Source: an uncultured Gemmiger sp.
Lineage (GTDB): Bacteria > Bacillota > Clostridia > Oscillospirales > Ruminococcaceae
Assembly: GCA_944388175.1 (NCBI GenBank)
Contig: CALXHR010000010.1
Location: 1 to 64,000 of the forward strand
Direction of reading: 5' to 3'
Length of the DNA: 64,000 nt
Below, in pieces: positions 29,013 through 37,900 of the stretch (position 1 is its first letter; the number at the start of each line of letters is the position of its first letter). The position numbers and the translations under genes are program-made. The notes beneath the pieces are model-generated. The model was not told the origin of the DNA, ran no database searches, and saw only the letters and a program-made list of their open reading frames with translations.

Positions 29013-30266
29013 ATGTACCGGGAAATGATGGACACCATCGGCTTTGTGCAAAGCGCCGACGCCGAAGTCGGCGCGGCCATGCAGCGGGAACTTGCCCGCC
29101 AGCGCCAGAACATCGAGCTCATCGCCAGCGAGAACATCGTCTCGCCCGCCGTCATGGCGGCCATGGGCAGCGTGCTGACCAATAAATATGCCGAGGGCTA
29201 CCCCGGCCGCCGCTACTACGGCGGCTGCCAGTTCGTCGACGAAGTCGAGCGCATCGCCATCGCCCGCGCGTGCGAGCTGTTCGGCGCTAAGTATGCCAAC
29301 GTGCAGCCGCATTCCGGCGCGCAGGCCAACCTGGCCGTCTACTTTGCGCTGCTGGACGTCGGCGACACCGTCATGGGCATGGATCTTTCCCAGGGCGGCC
29401 ACCTGACCCATGGTTCGCCCGTGAACATGAGCGGCAAAAACTACCATTTCGTCAGCTACGGCGTCGACGAAAACGGGTTTATCGACTACGACGCGCTGGC
29501 CAAACAGGTGGCCAAAGTGCGCCCCAAACTGCTGGTGGCCGGCGCGTCGGCCTACCCGCGCGCCATCGACTTTGAAAAGCTGGCCGCCATCGCCCACGGC
29601 TACGGCGCGATGCTGATGGTCGATATGGCCCACATCGCCGGCCTGGTGGCGGGCGGCGCGCACCAGAACCCCGTGCCCTATGCCGACGTCGTCACCACCA
29701 CCACCCACAAGACGCTGCGCGGCCCGCGCGGCGGCTTGATCCTGACCAACAACGAGTATCTCATCAAGCGCATCAACTCGGCCATCTTCCCCGGCACGCA
29801 GGGCGGCCCGCTGGAACACGTCATCGCCGCCAAGGCCGTCTGCTTTGGCGAAGCGCTGAAACCTGAATTTAAGGACTACGCGCACAAGATCTGCGAAAAC
29901 GCCCAGGCGCTGGCCGCCGGGCTGACGGCGCGCGGGGTCAGGCTCGTCTCCGGCGGGACGGACAACCACCTGATGCTCATCGACCTTTCGGACGAAGCGT
30001 GCACCGGCAAAGAGCTGGAACACAACCTCGACGAGGTGCACATCACCGCCAACAAAAACACCGTCCCCGGCGAGAAGCGCAGCCCCTTCATCACCAGCGG
30101 CGTGCGCGTGGGCACCCCGGCCGTGACCACCCGCGGCATGGGCCCCGCCGAAATGGACGAGATCGCCGCCTGCATCGCCGACTGCATCTTTGCTTTCGAC
30201 GCCAAAAAGGCCGACGTCGCCGCCCGCGTCGCCAGCCTGGTCGCACGGTTCCCCCTGTACGAGTAA
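29013..30266 (+). CDS. glyA: Serine hydroxymethyltransferase
   Basis: A 417-residue PLP enzyme of fold type I. It has the N-terminal [20 protein letters not shown] motif, [14 protein letters not shown], and the PLP-binding lysine K233 in [16 protein letters not shown], plus the tetrahydrofolate-site segment [14 protein letters not shown]. It interconverts serine and glycine with transfer of a one-carbon unit to tetrahydrofolate. ATG 29013 follows AGGAGGGAACACC. It lies directly behind hisB; histidine synthesis needs purines, and GlyA supplies their one-carbon units, so the pairing is metabolically reasonable though not a classical operon. A strong terminator follows. Confidence 0.97.
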   Translation: MYREMMDTIGFVQSADAEVGAAMQRELARQRQNIELIASENIVSPAVMAAMGSVLTNKYAEGYPGRRYYGGCQFVDEVERIAIARACELFGAKYANVQPHSGAQANLAVYFALLDVGDTVMGMDLSQGGHLTHGSPVNMSGKNYHFVSYGVDENGFIDYDALAKQVAKVRPKLLVAGASAYPRAIDFEKLAAIAHGYGAMLMVDMAHIAGLVAGGAHQNPVPYADVVTTTTHKTLRGPRGGLILTNNEYLIKRINSAIFPGTQGGPLEHVIAAKAVCFGEALKPEFKDYAHKICENAQALAAGLTARGVRLVSGGTDNHLMLIDLSDEACTGKELEHNLDEVHITANKNTVPGEKRSPFITSGVRVGTPAVTTRGMGPAEMDEIAACIADCIFAFDAKKADVAARVASLVARFPLYE

Positions 30267-30306
30267 CCCTGTATGAATACGCGCCGGCCCCGCGCTTGGC
30301 GCAAAA

Positions 30307-30340
30307 AACATCCCCGCCCTGTTCCAGGGCGGGGATGTTT
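30307..30340 (+). terminator. Terminator of hisB-glyA
   Basis: AACATCCCCGCCCTG pairs with CAGGGCGGGGATGTT around a TTC loop, preceded by AAAA and followed by TGG. It is nearly symmetric and can also serve the convergent gene at 30378. Confidence 0.85.
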
Positions 30341-30377
30341 GGCTTACGGGGTCATGCGCGCGTCTGGCGTGCGAAGG

Positions 30378-32312
30378 TCAGCGGGCCTTTGCGCGGCTGC
30401 CGGATTTAGCCGTCTTGGCGGGGGCCGGCGTTGCCGCGGGTTCCTTCTGCTGTTCCGCATCCGCCGCCGGCGCAGGGGTTGCCGTCGGCGCAGGGGTAGT
30501 GCTCGGTGCGGGTGTCACAGTCGGCGCGGGGGTCGACGTCGGCGCGGGGGTTGCAGTCGGCGCGGGGGTTGCAGTCGGCGCGGGGGTTGCAGTCGGCGCG
30601 GGCGTGGCTTCCGGCATGGGGTCCGGCGTCGGAGTCGGCTCTTCCGTCACTTCCGGCGCAGGAACAGGCGTTTCTTCCGGAACTTCTTCTTCCACAATGT
30701 CCTCGGCCATGTCGGGGGTCTCCTCGACCACGTCCTCGGTGGGCTGTTCGGTGATTTCGGCATCTTCCTCGGTCATGGATTCATCGAGAAGAGTATCTTC
30801 TTCCAGTTCATCCAGTAGCGTCATGGCAGCATATTCGTCATATTCACCAGTGGAGTTCATAATTGCGTCGTAGAAGAAGATTTGGACGGCGTAGACTTTA
30901 CCGTCCGCACAGGCCGTGCTAACCACAAACGAGTCGTACTTGTCGTTCATCATGTTGGTGAAATGGCCGGGGGAATTCAGCCAGTTGTCGACGATGTGGC
31001 CGGGCTTATACATCGAGGAGACGTATGCGATATTTTCGCCAACGGCATTGTAGATGGCGCCCGCTTCGCTCAACGCTGTGTCGCAGGAGGTTCCGTTCGG
31101 GCGGGTATGGCTGAACGATACGGTCAGTTCCTGCGCGCGGATATCGGCGGCAGACTGATACTCGGACGCATACCGCAGCGCCTTGTGCCCGCGCGCTTCG
31201 CGCTCTGCATTGGTGCGCTCGATGATGACGTTGTTATAATATTCTTCATCGTAGTTGTCGTCATAAGACGGCAGGAACGTATCGTCTTTCTTGCCGCACT
31301 CCGTGCAGTAACCGTTCACAAAGTTGTGGTCGATGGTGTCAGTGAAGTTGTCTTTACGAGTTTCATTCGGGTCCAGGATGCTCACATACACATCATACCC
31401 GTTTTCTGTACAGGTCGGAGCAACTGTCTCTTTGAACACGAACAGGTCCGTGCCGCAGCGGGTGCATTTGGCGCCGAGGTTTTTGCCATCGAAGTCGTGG
31501 CCCAGCGGGTCCACGTAGCTGTCCTTGTAGGACTTGGAATCATCCTCGTTGCACTTGTGCAGCGTGTAGCCCTGCTCGGTGCAGGTCGGGGCGACGACCT
31601 CGACGGTGCAGGTGTAGGCGGGTTCGGGCATGTCGGCCACAAAAAGCTGGACCGCATAGGTCATGTCGGCCGCGGCGTCGTAGTATACGCCGACAGCCAT
31701 GCCGTCATATTCGGGGTTCAGGATGTTGGCGCGGTGCCCTTCCGACGCCATCCACATATCCAAAAACTGTGCGGCGGTCGCCTTGCCGCTGCGGCAGGCG
31801 ATATTTTCGCCCATGCGGGCGTACGTGCCCGTAATGACGGTAAAGCAGCTGGAGCCGTCGGGGCGGGTGTGGCTGAACTTGGTGGCAAGCTCTTTGGCGC
31901 GGGTTGCTGCGCCGTCGGCAATCGCGGTTTCGGTGCGCAAATCGCCCAGGCCGTTTTCGCGGCGGGCGGCGTCCAGCAGGCGGAAGTATTCGGCGCGGGA
32001 GAGTTCGCGCCGCGCTTCACAAAAAATACGCCGCTGGCACTTGAGCGGTCGGGCCTTGCCGGCGGAGTTGCCGCAAAAGTCCTGGTAGGCGTTGACGGCG
32101 GCCAGCATGGCGTTGACGCTGGCGGGGGCGTAGCCCTTGGCGGCCAGGGCGTCGCGCCAGGCGGCGACGGCGGCTTTGGGCGGGGCGGACGGGGCGCCGG
32201 TCTCGGCAAAAAAGCGGGCGGTATCGCGCAGGTACTTGGCGATGGTACCGGGGCTGCGCTCACGGTTTTGCAGCCAGGCGCGGTAGGCGGTAAAATCGGG
32301 CGTGGCGTACAT
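30378..32312 (-). CDS. Chimera: tyrosine-recombinase N-terminus fused to two CAP domains and a Pro-rich tail
   Basis: A 644-residue protein of mixed origin. Residues 1-117 are a phage-integrase core-binding (SAM-like) domain and the start of the catalytic domain: YRAWLQNRERSPGTIAKYLR, YAPASVNAMLAAVNAYQDFC, RPLKCQRRIF, ELSRAEYFRLLDAARR. The integrase catalytic domain (R..H..R..Y) is absent. At about residue 117-122 (nt 31950-31965) the sequence becomes a CAP/SCP domain: ENGLGDLRTETAIADGAATR, ELATKFSHTRPDGSSC, MGENIAC, EGHRANIL. A cysteine-rich linker with two TCT(E)xGY repeats follows (about 233-345), then a second CAP domain (360-480: FSHTRPNGTSC, VGENIAY, SPGHFTNMM), an acidic stretch and TPAPTA repeats. 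CAP proteins are normally secreted, yet no signal peptide exists. AAAAGGAGAT precedes ATG 32312. Confidence 0.85.
   Translation of the reverse strand: MYATPDFTAYRAWLQNRERSPGTIAKYLRDTARFFAETGAPSAPPKAAVAAWRDALAAKGYAPASVNAMLAAVNAYQDFCGNSAGKARPLKCQRRIFCEARRELSRAEYFRLLDAARRENGLGDLRTETAIADGAATRAKELATKFSHTRPDGSSCFTVITGTYARMGENIACRSGKATAAQFLDMWMASEGHRANILNPEYDGMAVGVYYDAAADMTYAVQLFVADMPEPAYTCTVEVVAPTCTEQGYTLHKCNEDDSKSYKDSYVDPLGHDFDGKNLGAKCTRCGTDLFVFKETVAPTCTENGYDVYVSILDPNETRKDNFTDTIDHNFVNGYCTECGKKDDTFLPSYDDNYDEEYYNNVIIERTNAEREARGHKALRYASEYQSAADIRAQELTVSFSHTRPNGTSCDTALSEAGAIYNAVGENIAYVSSMYKPGHIVDNWLNSPGHFTNMMNDKYDSFVVSTACADGKVYAVQIFFYDAIMNSTGEYDEYAAMTLLDELEEDTLLDESMTEEDAEITEQPTEDVVEETPDMAEDIVEEEVPEETPVPAPEVTEEPTPTPDPMPEATPAPTATPAPTATPAPTATPAPTSTPAPTVTPAPSTTPAPTATPAPAADAEQQKEPAATPAPAKTAKSGSRAKAR
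30465..30605 (-). repeat. 18-bp tandem repeats encoding TPAPTA units
   Basis: About eight tandem copies of an 18-base unit, some identical (GTCGGCGCGGGGGTTGCA on the + strand), encode consecutive Thr/Pro/Ala hexapeptides (residues about 570-616 of the chimeric protein). Copy number is likely to vary by slippage. Confidence 0.88.
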
Positions 32313-32423
32313 GGCAAAAAATCTCCTTTTCCGGTTTGGCGTTCTTAATAAGGTATCTTTAGTGTACGCCCGGTATGCAAAAACGCAGCAACGCCCAAAA
32401 TTTGTAAAATTACGTGGTGCGGC

Positions 32424-32452
32424 TTTACAAACGGCGGCAAAACGGCTACAAT
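32424..32452 (+). promoter_or_regulatory. Promoter of the first DUF3048 gene
   Basis: TTTACA (32424-32429), 17-base spacer, TACAAT (32447-32452). The -35 is the right arm of an inverted repeat, TTTGTAAA (32401-32408) with TTTACAAA (32424-32431), which may be an operator. Confidence 0.75.
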
Positions 32453-32529
32453 AGTATCATCTGGATTGTATGCCCTTGCCTGCGGCGCTTTGCGGCGCGG
32501 GTGGAATCTCAAGAAAAGAGGAACTGTGA

Positions 32530-33927
32530 ATGAAACGTAAGCTGCTGTTCGTCCTGGCGGTTCTTTCGTTGTGCATGGTGCTTGCGGCCTGTAAAAAGAC
32601 CGAGGAGCCCGCCCCCGCCGCCACCCCCGCGCCGGAAGTGGCCGCCACCCCGGAGCCGACGCTGCCCCCCTACGAGGCCAACGTCCTGACCGGTGAGCCG
32701 CGCGACGCCGACTATAAGGACCAGCGCATCACCGCCGTCATGGTCAACAACATTGTGGCGGCCCGCCCGCAGCGCGGCCTGTCCAAAGCCGACATCCTGT
32801 TCGAGATCAAGGTCGAGGGCGGCATCACCCGTTTCATGCCCATGTATACCAATTATGAGGACATTGGCGAGGTTGGGCCCGTGCGCTCCGGCCGCGACCA
32901 GTTCTTCCGCCTGATTTTGCCCTGGCAGGCGCTGTACATCCATGAGGGCCAGTCCGTCGTCATGCAGCAGTATGCCATCGACTTCAGCTACGGCAACCTC
33001 AACAACAACGACGGCGCCCATGGTTTCCGCGACTACGGCCGCGTCAACTGGGCCGGCGCGTCCTACAACAACGGCACGCTGGCGCTGGAACACACCATGT
33101 ACACCGACTCCGAGAATATCGGCTCTTATATTTCGGATAACGGCGTCGATATGGACCGCACCTACAACTCCACCTTCTTCAATTTCGTCGACTACCGCCT
33201 GAACCAGCCGCGTGATCTTTCCGCCAGCCTGGACAGCGCCTACAGCGACAAGTACGGCCCGGTCGTCGGCGACGGCGAGTATATCGAGATCGAGCACAGC
33301 CCCTCTTACCGCACCCGTTTCCTCTATGACGCCGCGTCCAACACCTACAAGATGCAGCAGAACTACTCCGACGGGCAGTGGCGCGACGCCGTCGACGAAG
33401 CCGCCGACAATACCGTGTTGAGCTTCCCCAACGTCATCGTGCTCTACACCGACATCCACACCTACCCCGGCCACGAAGCCAAGGACCTGCAGTATGTTGA
33501 GTACGCCTGGGGCGGCGTCGGTTACTACTGCTACGGCGGCAAGTGCGAGAAAATCTACTGGCAGAAAGGCACCCCGCTGGAAGCGCTGCGCCTGTACTAT
33601 CTGACCGAGGACGGCCAGTGCAGCGATACCCCGCTGGAAGTCAACATCGGCAAGAGCTATGTGGCGGTGACCGACGTCGATTACGCCGAGAATTTCGTGC
33701 ACAGCACGCTGGACGGCGTGAACCTTTCCACCGCCACCACCAAGACCTATGAGAGCAGCTATGTGGAGGATGACGCCGAGGCCGGCGAGACCCTGGGCAT
33801 GAGCACCGACGACCTGACCACCAGCGCGACCGGCAGCGGCGAGGCCGAGACGGCCGCCCCCGCGGAGGAAACCGCCCCGGCCGAGGAAGCCGCCCCCCTG
33901 GACGAGAACCTCGAGACCGTGGGGTAA
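32530..33927 (+). CDS. DUF3048 (YerB-like) lipoprotein
   Basis: A 465-residue lipoprotein: signal peptide with lipobox LAAC (C21), a Pro/Ala/Glu-rich spacer, then two DUF3048 lobes. The first begins VLTGEPRDADYKDQRITAVM and includes RPQRGLSKADILFEIKVEGG and EVGPVRSGRDQFFRL; the second covers FPNVIVLYTDIH to YAWGGVGYYCYGGKCEKIYW and LEVNIGKSYVAV. Family members such as Bacillus YerB are membrane-anchored proteins of unknown biochemical role. The C-terminus is an acidic Ala/Glu tail. The start follows AAGAAAAGAGGAACTGTGA. A paralogue follows after 87 bases, behind a hairpin. Confidence 0.88.
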   Translation: MKRKLLFVLAVLSLCMVLAACKKTEEPAPAATPAPEVAATPEPTLPPYEANVLTGEPRDADYKDQRITAVMVNNIVAARPQRGLSKADILFEIKVEGGITRFMPMYTNYEDIGEVGPVRSGRDQFFRLILPWQALYIHEGQSVVMQQYAIDFSYGNLNNNDGAHGFRDYGRVNWAGASYNNGTLALEHTMYTDSENIGSYISDNGVDMDRTYNSTFFNFVDYRLNQPRDLSASLDSAYSDKYGPVVGDGEYIEIEHSPSYRTRFLYDAASNTYKMQQNYSDGQWRDAVDEAADNTVLSFPNVIVLYTDIHTYPGHEAKDLQYVEYAWGGVGYYCYGGKCEKIYWQKGTPLEALRLYYLTEDGQCSDTPLEVNIGKSYVAVTDVDYAENFVHSTLDGVNLSTATTKTYESSYVEDDAEAGETLGMSTDDLTTSATGSGEAETAAPAEETAPAEEAAPLDENLETVG

Positions 33928-33960
33928 AGCCTGGCTGCCCGTAACCCTGCTGTAAGATCA

Positions 33961-33996
33961 GCGCAGCCCGCCCGGCGGCGGGCTGCGCTGTACTTT
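33961..33996 (+). terminator. Hairpin between the two DUF3048 genes
   Basis: GCGCAGCCCGCC pairs with GGCGGGCTGCGC around a four-base loop, followed by TGTACTTTTTAC. It may lower, not abolish, transcription of the second gene, which has no clear promoter of its own. Confidence 0.72.
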
Positions 33997-34014
33997 TTAC
34001 GAAAGGAACATTGT

Positions 34015-35472
34015 ATGAGACGAACTCTGCAGGCTTTGGGCCTGGCCGCGGCGCTGCTGGCGGCGCTGGGGCTGGGCGGCTGCGCCGGGCAGCCGGCGTC
34101 CGGCAGCCAGGCGCCGCAAAGCGCCACGGCCGCGCCGACGCCCACCCCCACCCCGGCCGAGCCGGTGCCCAACCCGCTGACCGGCGTGGCCGACGCCGAC
34201 TATGCCAACCGCCGCCCGGTGGCCGTGGCGCTGCGCACGCTGGCGGGCGCTACCCCGCATTGGGGGCTTTCCAGCGCCGACGTGCTGGTGGAAGGCGTGA
34301 CCGAGGGCACCACCGCCAGCCTGATGGCGCTGTACGCCAACGTGGACGCCATCAGCAAAGTGGGGCCAGTTGGCCCCGGGCGCGACCTGATGCTGCAGTT
34401 TGCCTTGCCCCTCAACGCCGTGCCGGTGCACATCGACAAAAATGTCTACGCTCGCAACCTGCTCAATACGCTCACCTACCAGGACCTCGACGGCTACCAC
34501 ATCGGCAAAGCGGCTTTCGCCTTTGACCAGGACCGCCAGAACGCCGGCTACCGCGAGGAAAACTGCTTTTACACCACGGCGGAACTCATCCGCACCGGGC
34601 TGCAGCAGTACGGTGCTTCGCTGGACGGCGCCAACACGCCGCTGTTCCTGTTTGGCGAGCGCGCCCCCGTGACCGAGGACGCCCGCAACGCCACGGCGCT
34701 GACGGTGACCTTCTCGCCCGACGACAGCGAGCAGCTCACCTACCAGGCCGAGACCGGGCTCTACCTCAAGACCAACGCCGACGGCTCGCCCACAACCGAC
34801 GCCGACAACGGCCAGCAGATCGGGTTCACCAACGTGTTCGTGCTGTACGCGTCCAGCGGCATCAAGGACGACGGCTATACGCGCGAGTATGCCATGACCG
34901 GCGGTACCGGCCTGTACCTGACCGGCGGCGCGTGGGAGACCATCCAGTGGAGCAAAGAGGACGCCACCGGCCCGCTGCAGCTGACGGCCGCCGACGGCCA
35001 GCCGCTGGTGGTGGCCCCCGGCAAGAGTTTTATCGCCGTGTGGGGCGGCTACTACGGCCAGGCGCTGCGCCTGACCGGGGCGGACGGCGCCGAGCAGACG
35101 CTGCCCGAAAAACCGGCCCTGCTGGAAAGCGGCATCCCCGACGAAGCGGCGGCTGCCGCCCAGGCGGAGTTTGAAGCGCGTCAGCGCCTGATCGATGCGC
35201 AGGCCGCCTACGACGCCGCCAAAGCCCAGCTGCCCGACGCGCAGACTGCGCTGGAGGAAGCCCAGGCAGCCCTTGACGCCGACAGCGAGAACGCCGACCT
35301 CATCGCCCGGCGCGACGAAGCGCAGGCCGCCGTCGACGCGCTGAACCAGACCCTGGCCGACAACCGTACCATCCTGGAGGAAGCCGGCATCAACCCCGAC
35401 GGCGAGGAAGAACCCGCCGCCGAAGCAACCCCCGCGCCGGAAACGCCCGCCGGGGAAACCCCGGCCGAATAA
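34015..35472 (+). CDS. DUF3048 lipoprotein with C-terminal coiled coil
   Basis: A 485-residue paralogue of the preceding protein. Lipobox LGGC (C23) follows a hydrophobic leader. The DUF3048 core runs from PNPLTGVADADYANRRPVAV through GLSSADVLVEGVTEG and SKVGPVGPGRDLMLQFALPL to VAPGKSFIAVWGGYYG. Unlike the first copy it carries a predicted coiled coil at about 378-455 (EFEARQRLIDAQAAYDAAKA onward), then a Pro/Glu/Ala tail. The tandem pair suggests two anchored proteins that act together in the envelope; function unknown. It starts at ATG 34015 after GAAAGGAACATTGT. Confidence 0.87.
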   Translation: MRRTLQALGLAAALLAALGLGGCAGQPASGSQAPQSATAAPTPTPTPAEPVPNPLTGVADADYANRRPVAVALRTLAGATPHWGLSSADVLVEGVTEGTTASLMALYANVDAISKVGPVGPGRDLMLQFALPLNAVPVHIDKNVYARNLLNTLTYQDLDGYHIGKAAFAFDQDRQNAGYREENCFYTTAELIRTGLQQYGASLDGANTPLFLFGERAPVTEDARNATALTVTFSPDDSEQLTYQAETGLYLKTNADGSPTTDADNGQQIGFTNVFVLYASSGIKDDGYTREYAMTGGTGLYLTGGAWETIQWSKEDATGPLQLTAADGQPLVVAPGKSFIAVWGGYYGQALRLTGADGAEQTLPEKPALLESGIPDEAAAAAQAEFEARQRLIDAQAAYDAAKAQLPDAQTALEEAQAALDADSENADLIARRDEAQAAVDALNQTLADNRTILEEAGINPDGEEEPAAEATPAPETPAGETPAE

Positions 35473-35488
35473 CCCCTACGCCCAAACC

Positions 35489-35523
35489 AAAACCCCCGGC
35501 AGACATCGTCTGCCGGGGGTTTT
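35489..35523. terminator. Bidirectional terminator between convergent genes
   Basis: AAAACCCCCGGCAGAC pairs perfectly with GTCTGCCGGGGGTTTT around a three-base loop. A and T tracts on both sides let it serve both the DUF3048 operon and the phosphatase gene. Confidence 0.9.
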
Positions 35524-35564
35524 CTATGTGTCGGGGCGCAGCCGGGGCGCCTGGGCAAAAAGCG

Positions 35565-36203
35565 TTATGCTTCCATGCCGTCCAGGTAGCCGTGGGGCAC
35601 CACGTCGTAGGCTTCGGCCAGGTGGTCGCGCATCCACATCTCGGCGTCCAGCCGCACGCTGTAGCCCGCGCCGGGGTCGGTCATCCATTCTTCCGGCTTG
35701 CGGAACGGCAGCGCATGCTGCGCCAGCATGTTCATAATCACGCCGCCGTGCGTCACGCAGGCCGCTTCCTCGGTATGGGTGCGCAGCATGTACTCAAACA
35801 TCTTCATCAACATGCCGGAAGTGCGCGTAAAAAAGGCCTGGCGGTCCTCGGCCCCGGCGGGTACCTCGCGGCGGGTGGGGTCCATCCAGCGCGCAAACTC
35901 GGGGTCCTTGACCAGTTCCTGCAAGGGGCGGCCCTCAAACTTGCCAAAGGCCATCTCGCGCAGGTCCTGCAGTTCGATCTGCCGCACGCCGGGGAACAGC
36001 AGTTCCGCCGTCTGGGTGGCGCGCAGCAGCGGGCTGGTAAACACCAGCGGCACGGCCGGGTAGGCAAAGTCCTGCTTGAGCTGCCGCAGCTGGGCGCGGC
36101 CTTCGTCGCACAGGGGCAGGTCGGTGCCGCTGCCAATGTACAACCCCTGCAGGTTGCCGGCCGTCAGCCCGTGGCGGATCAGGTGCAGTTTGTAATATTT
36201 CAC
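35565..36203 (-). CDS. Histidine phosphatase family protein (phosphoglycerate mutase-like)
   Basis: A 212-residue member of the histidine phosphatase superfamily. The catalytic RHG motif is at R10-H11-G12 (LHLIRHGLTAGN); further family features are FTSPLLRATQTAELLF with its phosphate-pocket arginine, the acid E-motif LREMAFGKFEGRPLQEL, and the second histidine in ACVTHGGVIMNML. The closest well-known relatives are alpha-ribazole phosphatase (CobC) and small broad-specificity phosphatases, but no cobalamin genes are near, so the substrate is undecided. Start ATG 36203 is preceded by GAAAGTGAGACC. It is transcribed alone on the minus strand, facing the DUF3048 genes. Confidence 0.88.
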   Translation of the reverse strand: MKYYKLHLIRHGLTAGNLQGLYIGSGTDLPLCDEGRAQLRQLKQDFAYPAVPLVFTSPLLRATQTAELLFPGVRQIELQDLREMAFGKFEGRPLQELVKDPEFARWMDPTRREVPAGAEDRQAFFTRTSGMLMKMFEYMLRTHTEEAACVTHGGVIMNMLAQHALPFRKPEEWMTDPGAGYSVRLDAEMWMRDHLAEAYDVVPHGYLDGMEA

Positions 36204-36437
36204 GGCAAGGTCTCACTTTCCTTAACAATGCGGTCCCGCACGGGGCGGACGCCGCTACCAGAATACCCCAAACCGGGGCCGCCCGCAAGCGGAAATGGTT
36301 ACAAATTTATTACAAAACGGCGGTTTTGCAGGCGCGCCGCCGCGCGCGCCCACAATATTTATACCCGGGGGCCGCGGCGCTGCCCCAACATGTGGAAAAG
36401 CCCACCGCAGCGGGCAAAAACGGTGTCGGAACATGGG

Positions 36438-36466
36438 TTTACAAAATGTTTTTTGCCGGATATAAT
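36438..36466 (+). promoter_or_regulatory. Promoter of the XRE regulator gene
   Basis: TTTACA (36438-36443), 17-base spacer, perfect TATAAT (36461-36466), giving a leader of about 80 bases. The rest of the 350-base gap 36204-36553 shows no gene. Confidence 0.82.
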
Positions 36467-36553
36467 ATACAACACGTAGAAAAAACAGGCGGGCAGGCCC
36501 CCGCAGTCCGGCGCGCGGCGCGCCGGCGGGACCTGCCGCAGAAGAGGAAAACG

Positions 36554-37243
36554 ATGGCCATGGAGTTCAACCGCATCCTGACGCTGCTGCGCAAGGAGCG
36601 GGGCATCACACAAAAGCAGGCGGCGCAGGAGCTGGGCATCAGCCAGGCGCAGCTTTCGCATTACGAAAAAGGCATCCGGGAGTGCGGGCTGGCGTTCGTC
36701 GTCCGCGTGGCGGAGTATTACGACGTCAGCTGCGACTACCTGCTGGGCCGCAGCGCCGAGCGCAGCGGCCAGACCATCCGGGTCGAGGACCTGCCCGAGA
36801 GCGGCGCCAACACCGCCGGCAGCGTCTACCGCGGCAGCGTGCTGCCCACGATGTACAAAAAACTCATTGAAAATTCGCTGGAAGTGCTGTACGACAAACT
36901 GCAGGCCAGCGGCGACAAACAGCTCGTCAACAGCATCAGCCGCTATTTGCAGCTGGCCGTATATAAAATGTTCCGCCAGCTGTACGACGCTTCGCCGCGC
37001 AACGTGTCGGGCATGTTCCGCGTGGGGGCGGCGCGCTGGGCCGCCGACGCCGACGCCGCCATGCGCCTGACCGAAGCCGATTTGGCCGCCGCCCTGACGG
37101 GGGAGGACGCCACGCGCGAGAGCAGCGACCCCGCCACCCTGGCCCTGACGACCGAGCGCCTGGCCCACGACTACCCGCGCCACGCCACCAGCCTGTTCAA
37201 TCTCGTCAAAAATGCCGAGGAAGCGATGCGTTCCTTGCAGTAA
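36554..37243 (+). CDS. XRE-family transcriptional regulator
   Basis: A 229-residue protein with an N-terminal HTH_3 domain (about residues 4-62): NRILTLLRKERGITQKQAAQ, ELGISQAQLSHYEKGIR, FVVRVAEYYDVSCDYLLGRS. The remaining 165 residues are helical and show no domain I recognise (YKKLIENSLEVLYDKLQAS, YLQLAVYKMFRQLYDAS). Similar HTH proteins with this C-terminus occur as lone regulators in clostridia. ATG 36554 is chosen since AAGAGGAAAACG precedes it and the upstream part of the frame crosses the promoter; ATG 36560 is an alternative. It converges on the abrB gene; a shared hairpin lies between. Confidence 0.85.
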   Translation: MAMEFNRILTLLRKERGITQKQAAQELGISQAQLSHYEKGIRECGLAFVVRVAEYYDVSCDYLLGRSAERSGQTIRVEDLPESGANTAGSVYRGSVLPTMYKKLIENSLEVLYDKLQASGDKQLVNSISRYLQLAVYKMFRQLYDASPRNVSGMFRVGAARWAADADAAMRLTEADLAAALTGEDATRESSDPATLALTTERLAHDYPRHATSLFNLVKNAEEAMRSLQ

Positions 37244-37247
37244 CGTC

Positions 37248-37310
37248 CGCCGCCCCGCGCATCATGTGGCGCCACCCCCTGGCATACAGCGGGGCGGCGC
37301 CTGCTTTTTT
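37248..37310 (+). terminator. Branched terminator after the XRE gene
   Basis: CGCCGCCCCGC (37248-37258) pairs with GCGGGGCGGCG (37289-37299), enclosing a TGGCGCCA hairpin, and runs into CCTGCTTTTTT. It ends at the last bases of the convergent abrB gene. Confidence 0.72.
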
Positions 37311-37560
37311 ACCGTTCGGCCAGCGCGTCGCGGCAGCGCGGGCAGATATATTTGCCGTGCAGCTGCACGGCGTCGGGCGATACCTCGCCGCACAGGGCGC
37401 AGGCCCCGGCGGGGCGGTACTTGCGCAGCAGGATCGTGTCCCCCTCGGTAAAAATCTCCAGCGGTGTGTCGGCGGTGATCTCAAAACTGCGGCGCAGTTC
37501 TTTGGGCAGCACCACGCGGCCCAAAGAATCAATGTGGCGTACAATGCCGGTCGAAATCAT
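37309..37560 (-). CDS. abrB: AbrB-type transition regulator with C-terminal zinc ribbon
   Basis: An 83-residue protein. Residues 1-50 are a SpoVT/AbrB swapped-hairpin DNA-binding domain: STGIVRHIDSLGRVVLPKEL, LRRSFEITADTPLEIFTEGD. Residues 53-80 carry two CxxC pairs (CALCG and CPRCR) that should bind zinc. AbrB proteins repress transition-state and stationary-phase genes in Firmicutes; sporulation genes (spoIIE) lie 1.6 kb away. ATG 37560 is preceded by AGGAGGGACCCC. The promoter is near-perfect consensus and its -35 is covered by a palindrome, consistent with autoregulation. The region 37561-37900 otherwise holds no gene. Confidence 0.9.
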   Translation of the reverse strand: MISTGIVRHIDSLGRVVLPKELRRSFEITADTPLEIFTEGDTILLRKYRPAGACALCGEVSPDAVQLHGKYICPRCRDALAER

Positions 37561-37652
37561 ACGGGGTCCCTCCTGTGTGGGGCAGCCCGGCGGGCTGCGG
37601 CAGATCGAAATATGGTAGGGGATTTTGTCCCCCGGCGCAACTTCTTGTAGAT

Positions 37653-37685
37653 ATTATACGAGAGTTTGGCAATATTGTCAATATT
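37653..37685 (-). promoter_or_regulatory. Consensus abrB promoter with overlapping palindrome
   Basis: On the minus strand TTGACA (37681-37676) and TATAAT (37658-37653) are perfect and 17 bases apart. AATATTGTCAATATT (37671-37685) is a perfect palindrome centred on the -35, a natural autorepression site. Confidence 0.85.
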
Positions 37686-37900
37686 TGGCAGCCATAAACC
37701 GTTCGACGCCTTTCGACAGGGTGCGATGCCGCGATGGTTTTGGGCGCGCCGTCCGCTGGCGGCAAAAAGGGAAGGCACATCGGGTTTCCAGTTCCGCCGT
37801 TTTCGCCGCCGCAACAACTCGGACACAACTGCGCGCTATACTGCAGGCAAAACAGGATGCCACGGGGCGTTTCCCCGGAAATGATAAGGAGCAAGGGACC

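Noticed and set aside
30465..30605. CRISPR-like array of short repeats
   Set aside because: Units are contiguous without spacers and encode a Pro-rich peptide in frame; no cas genes are present.
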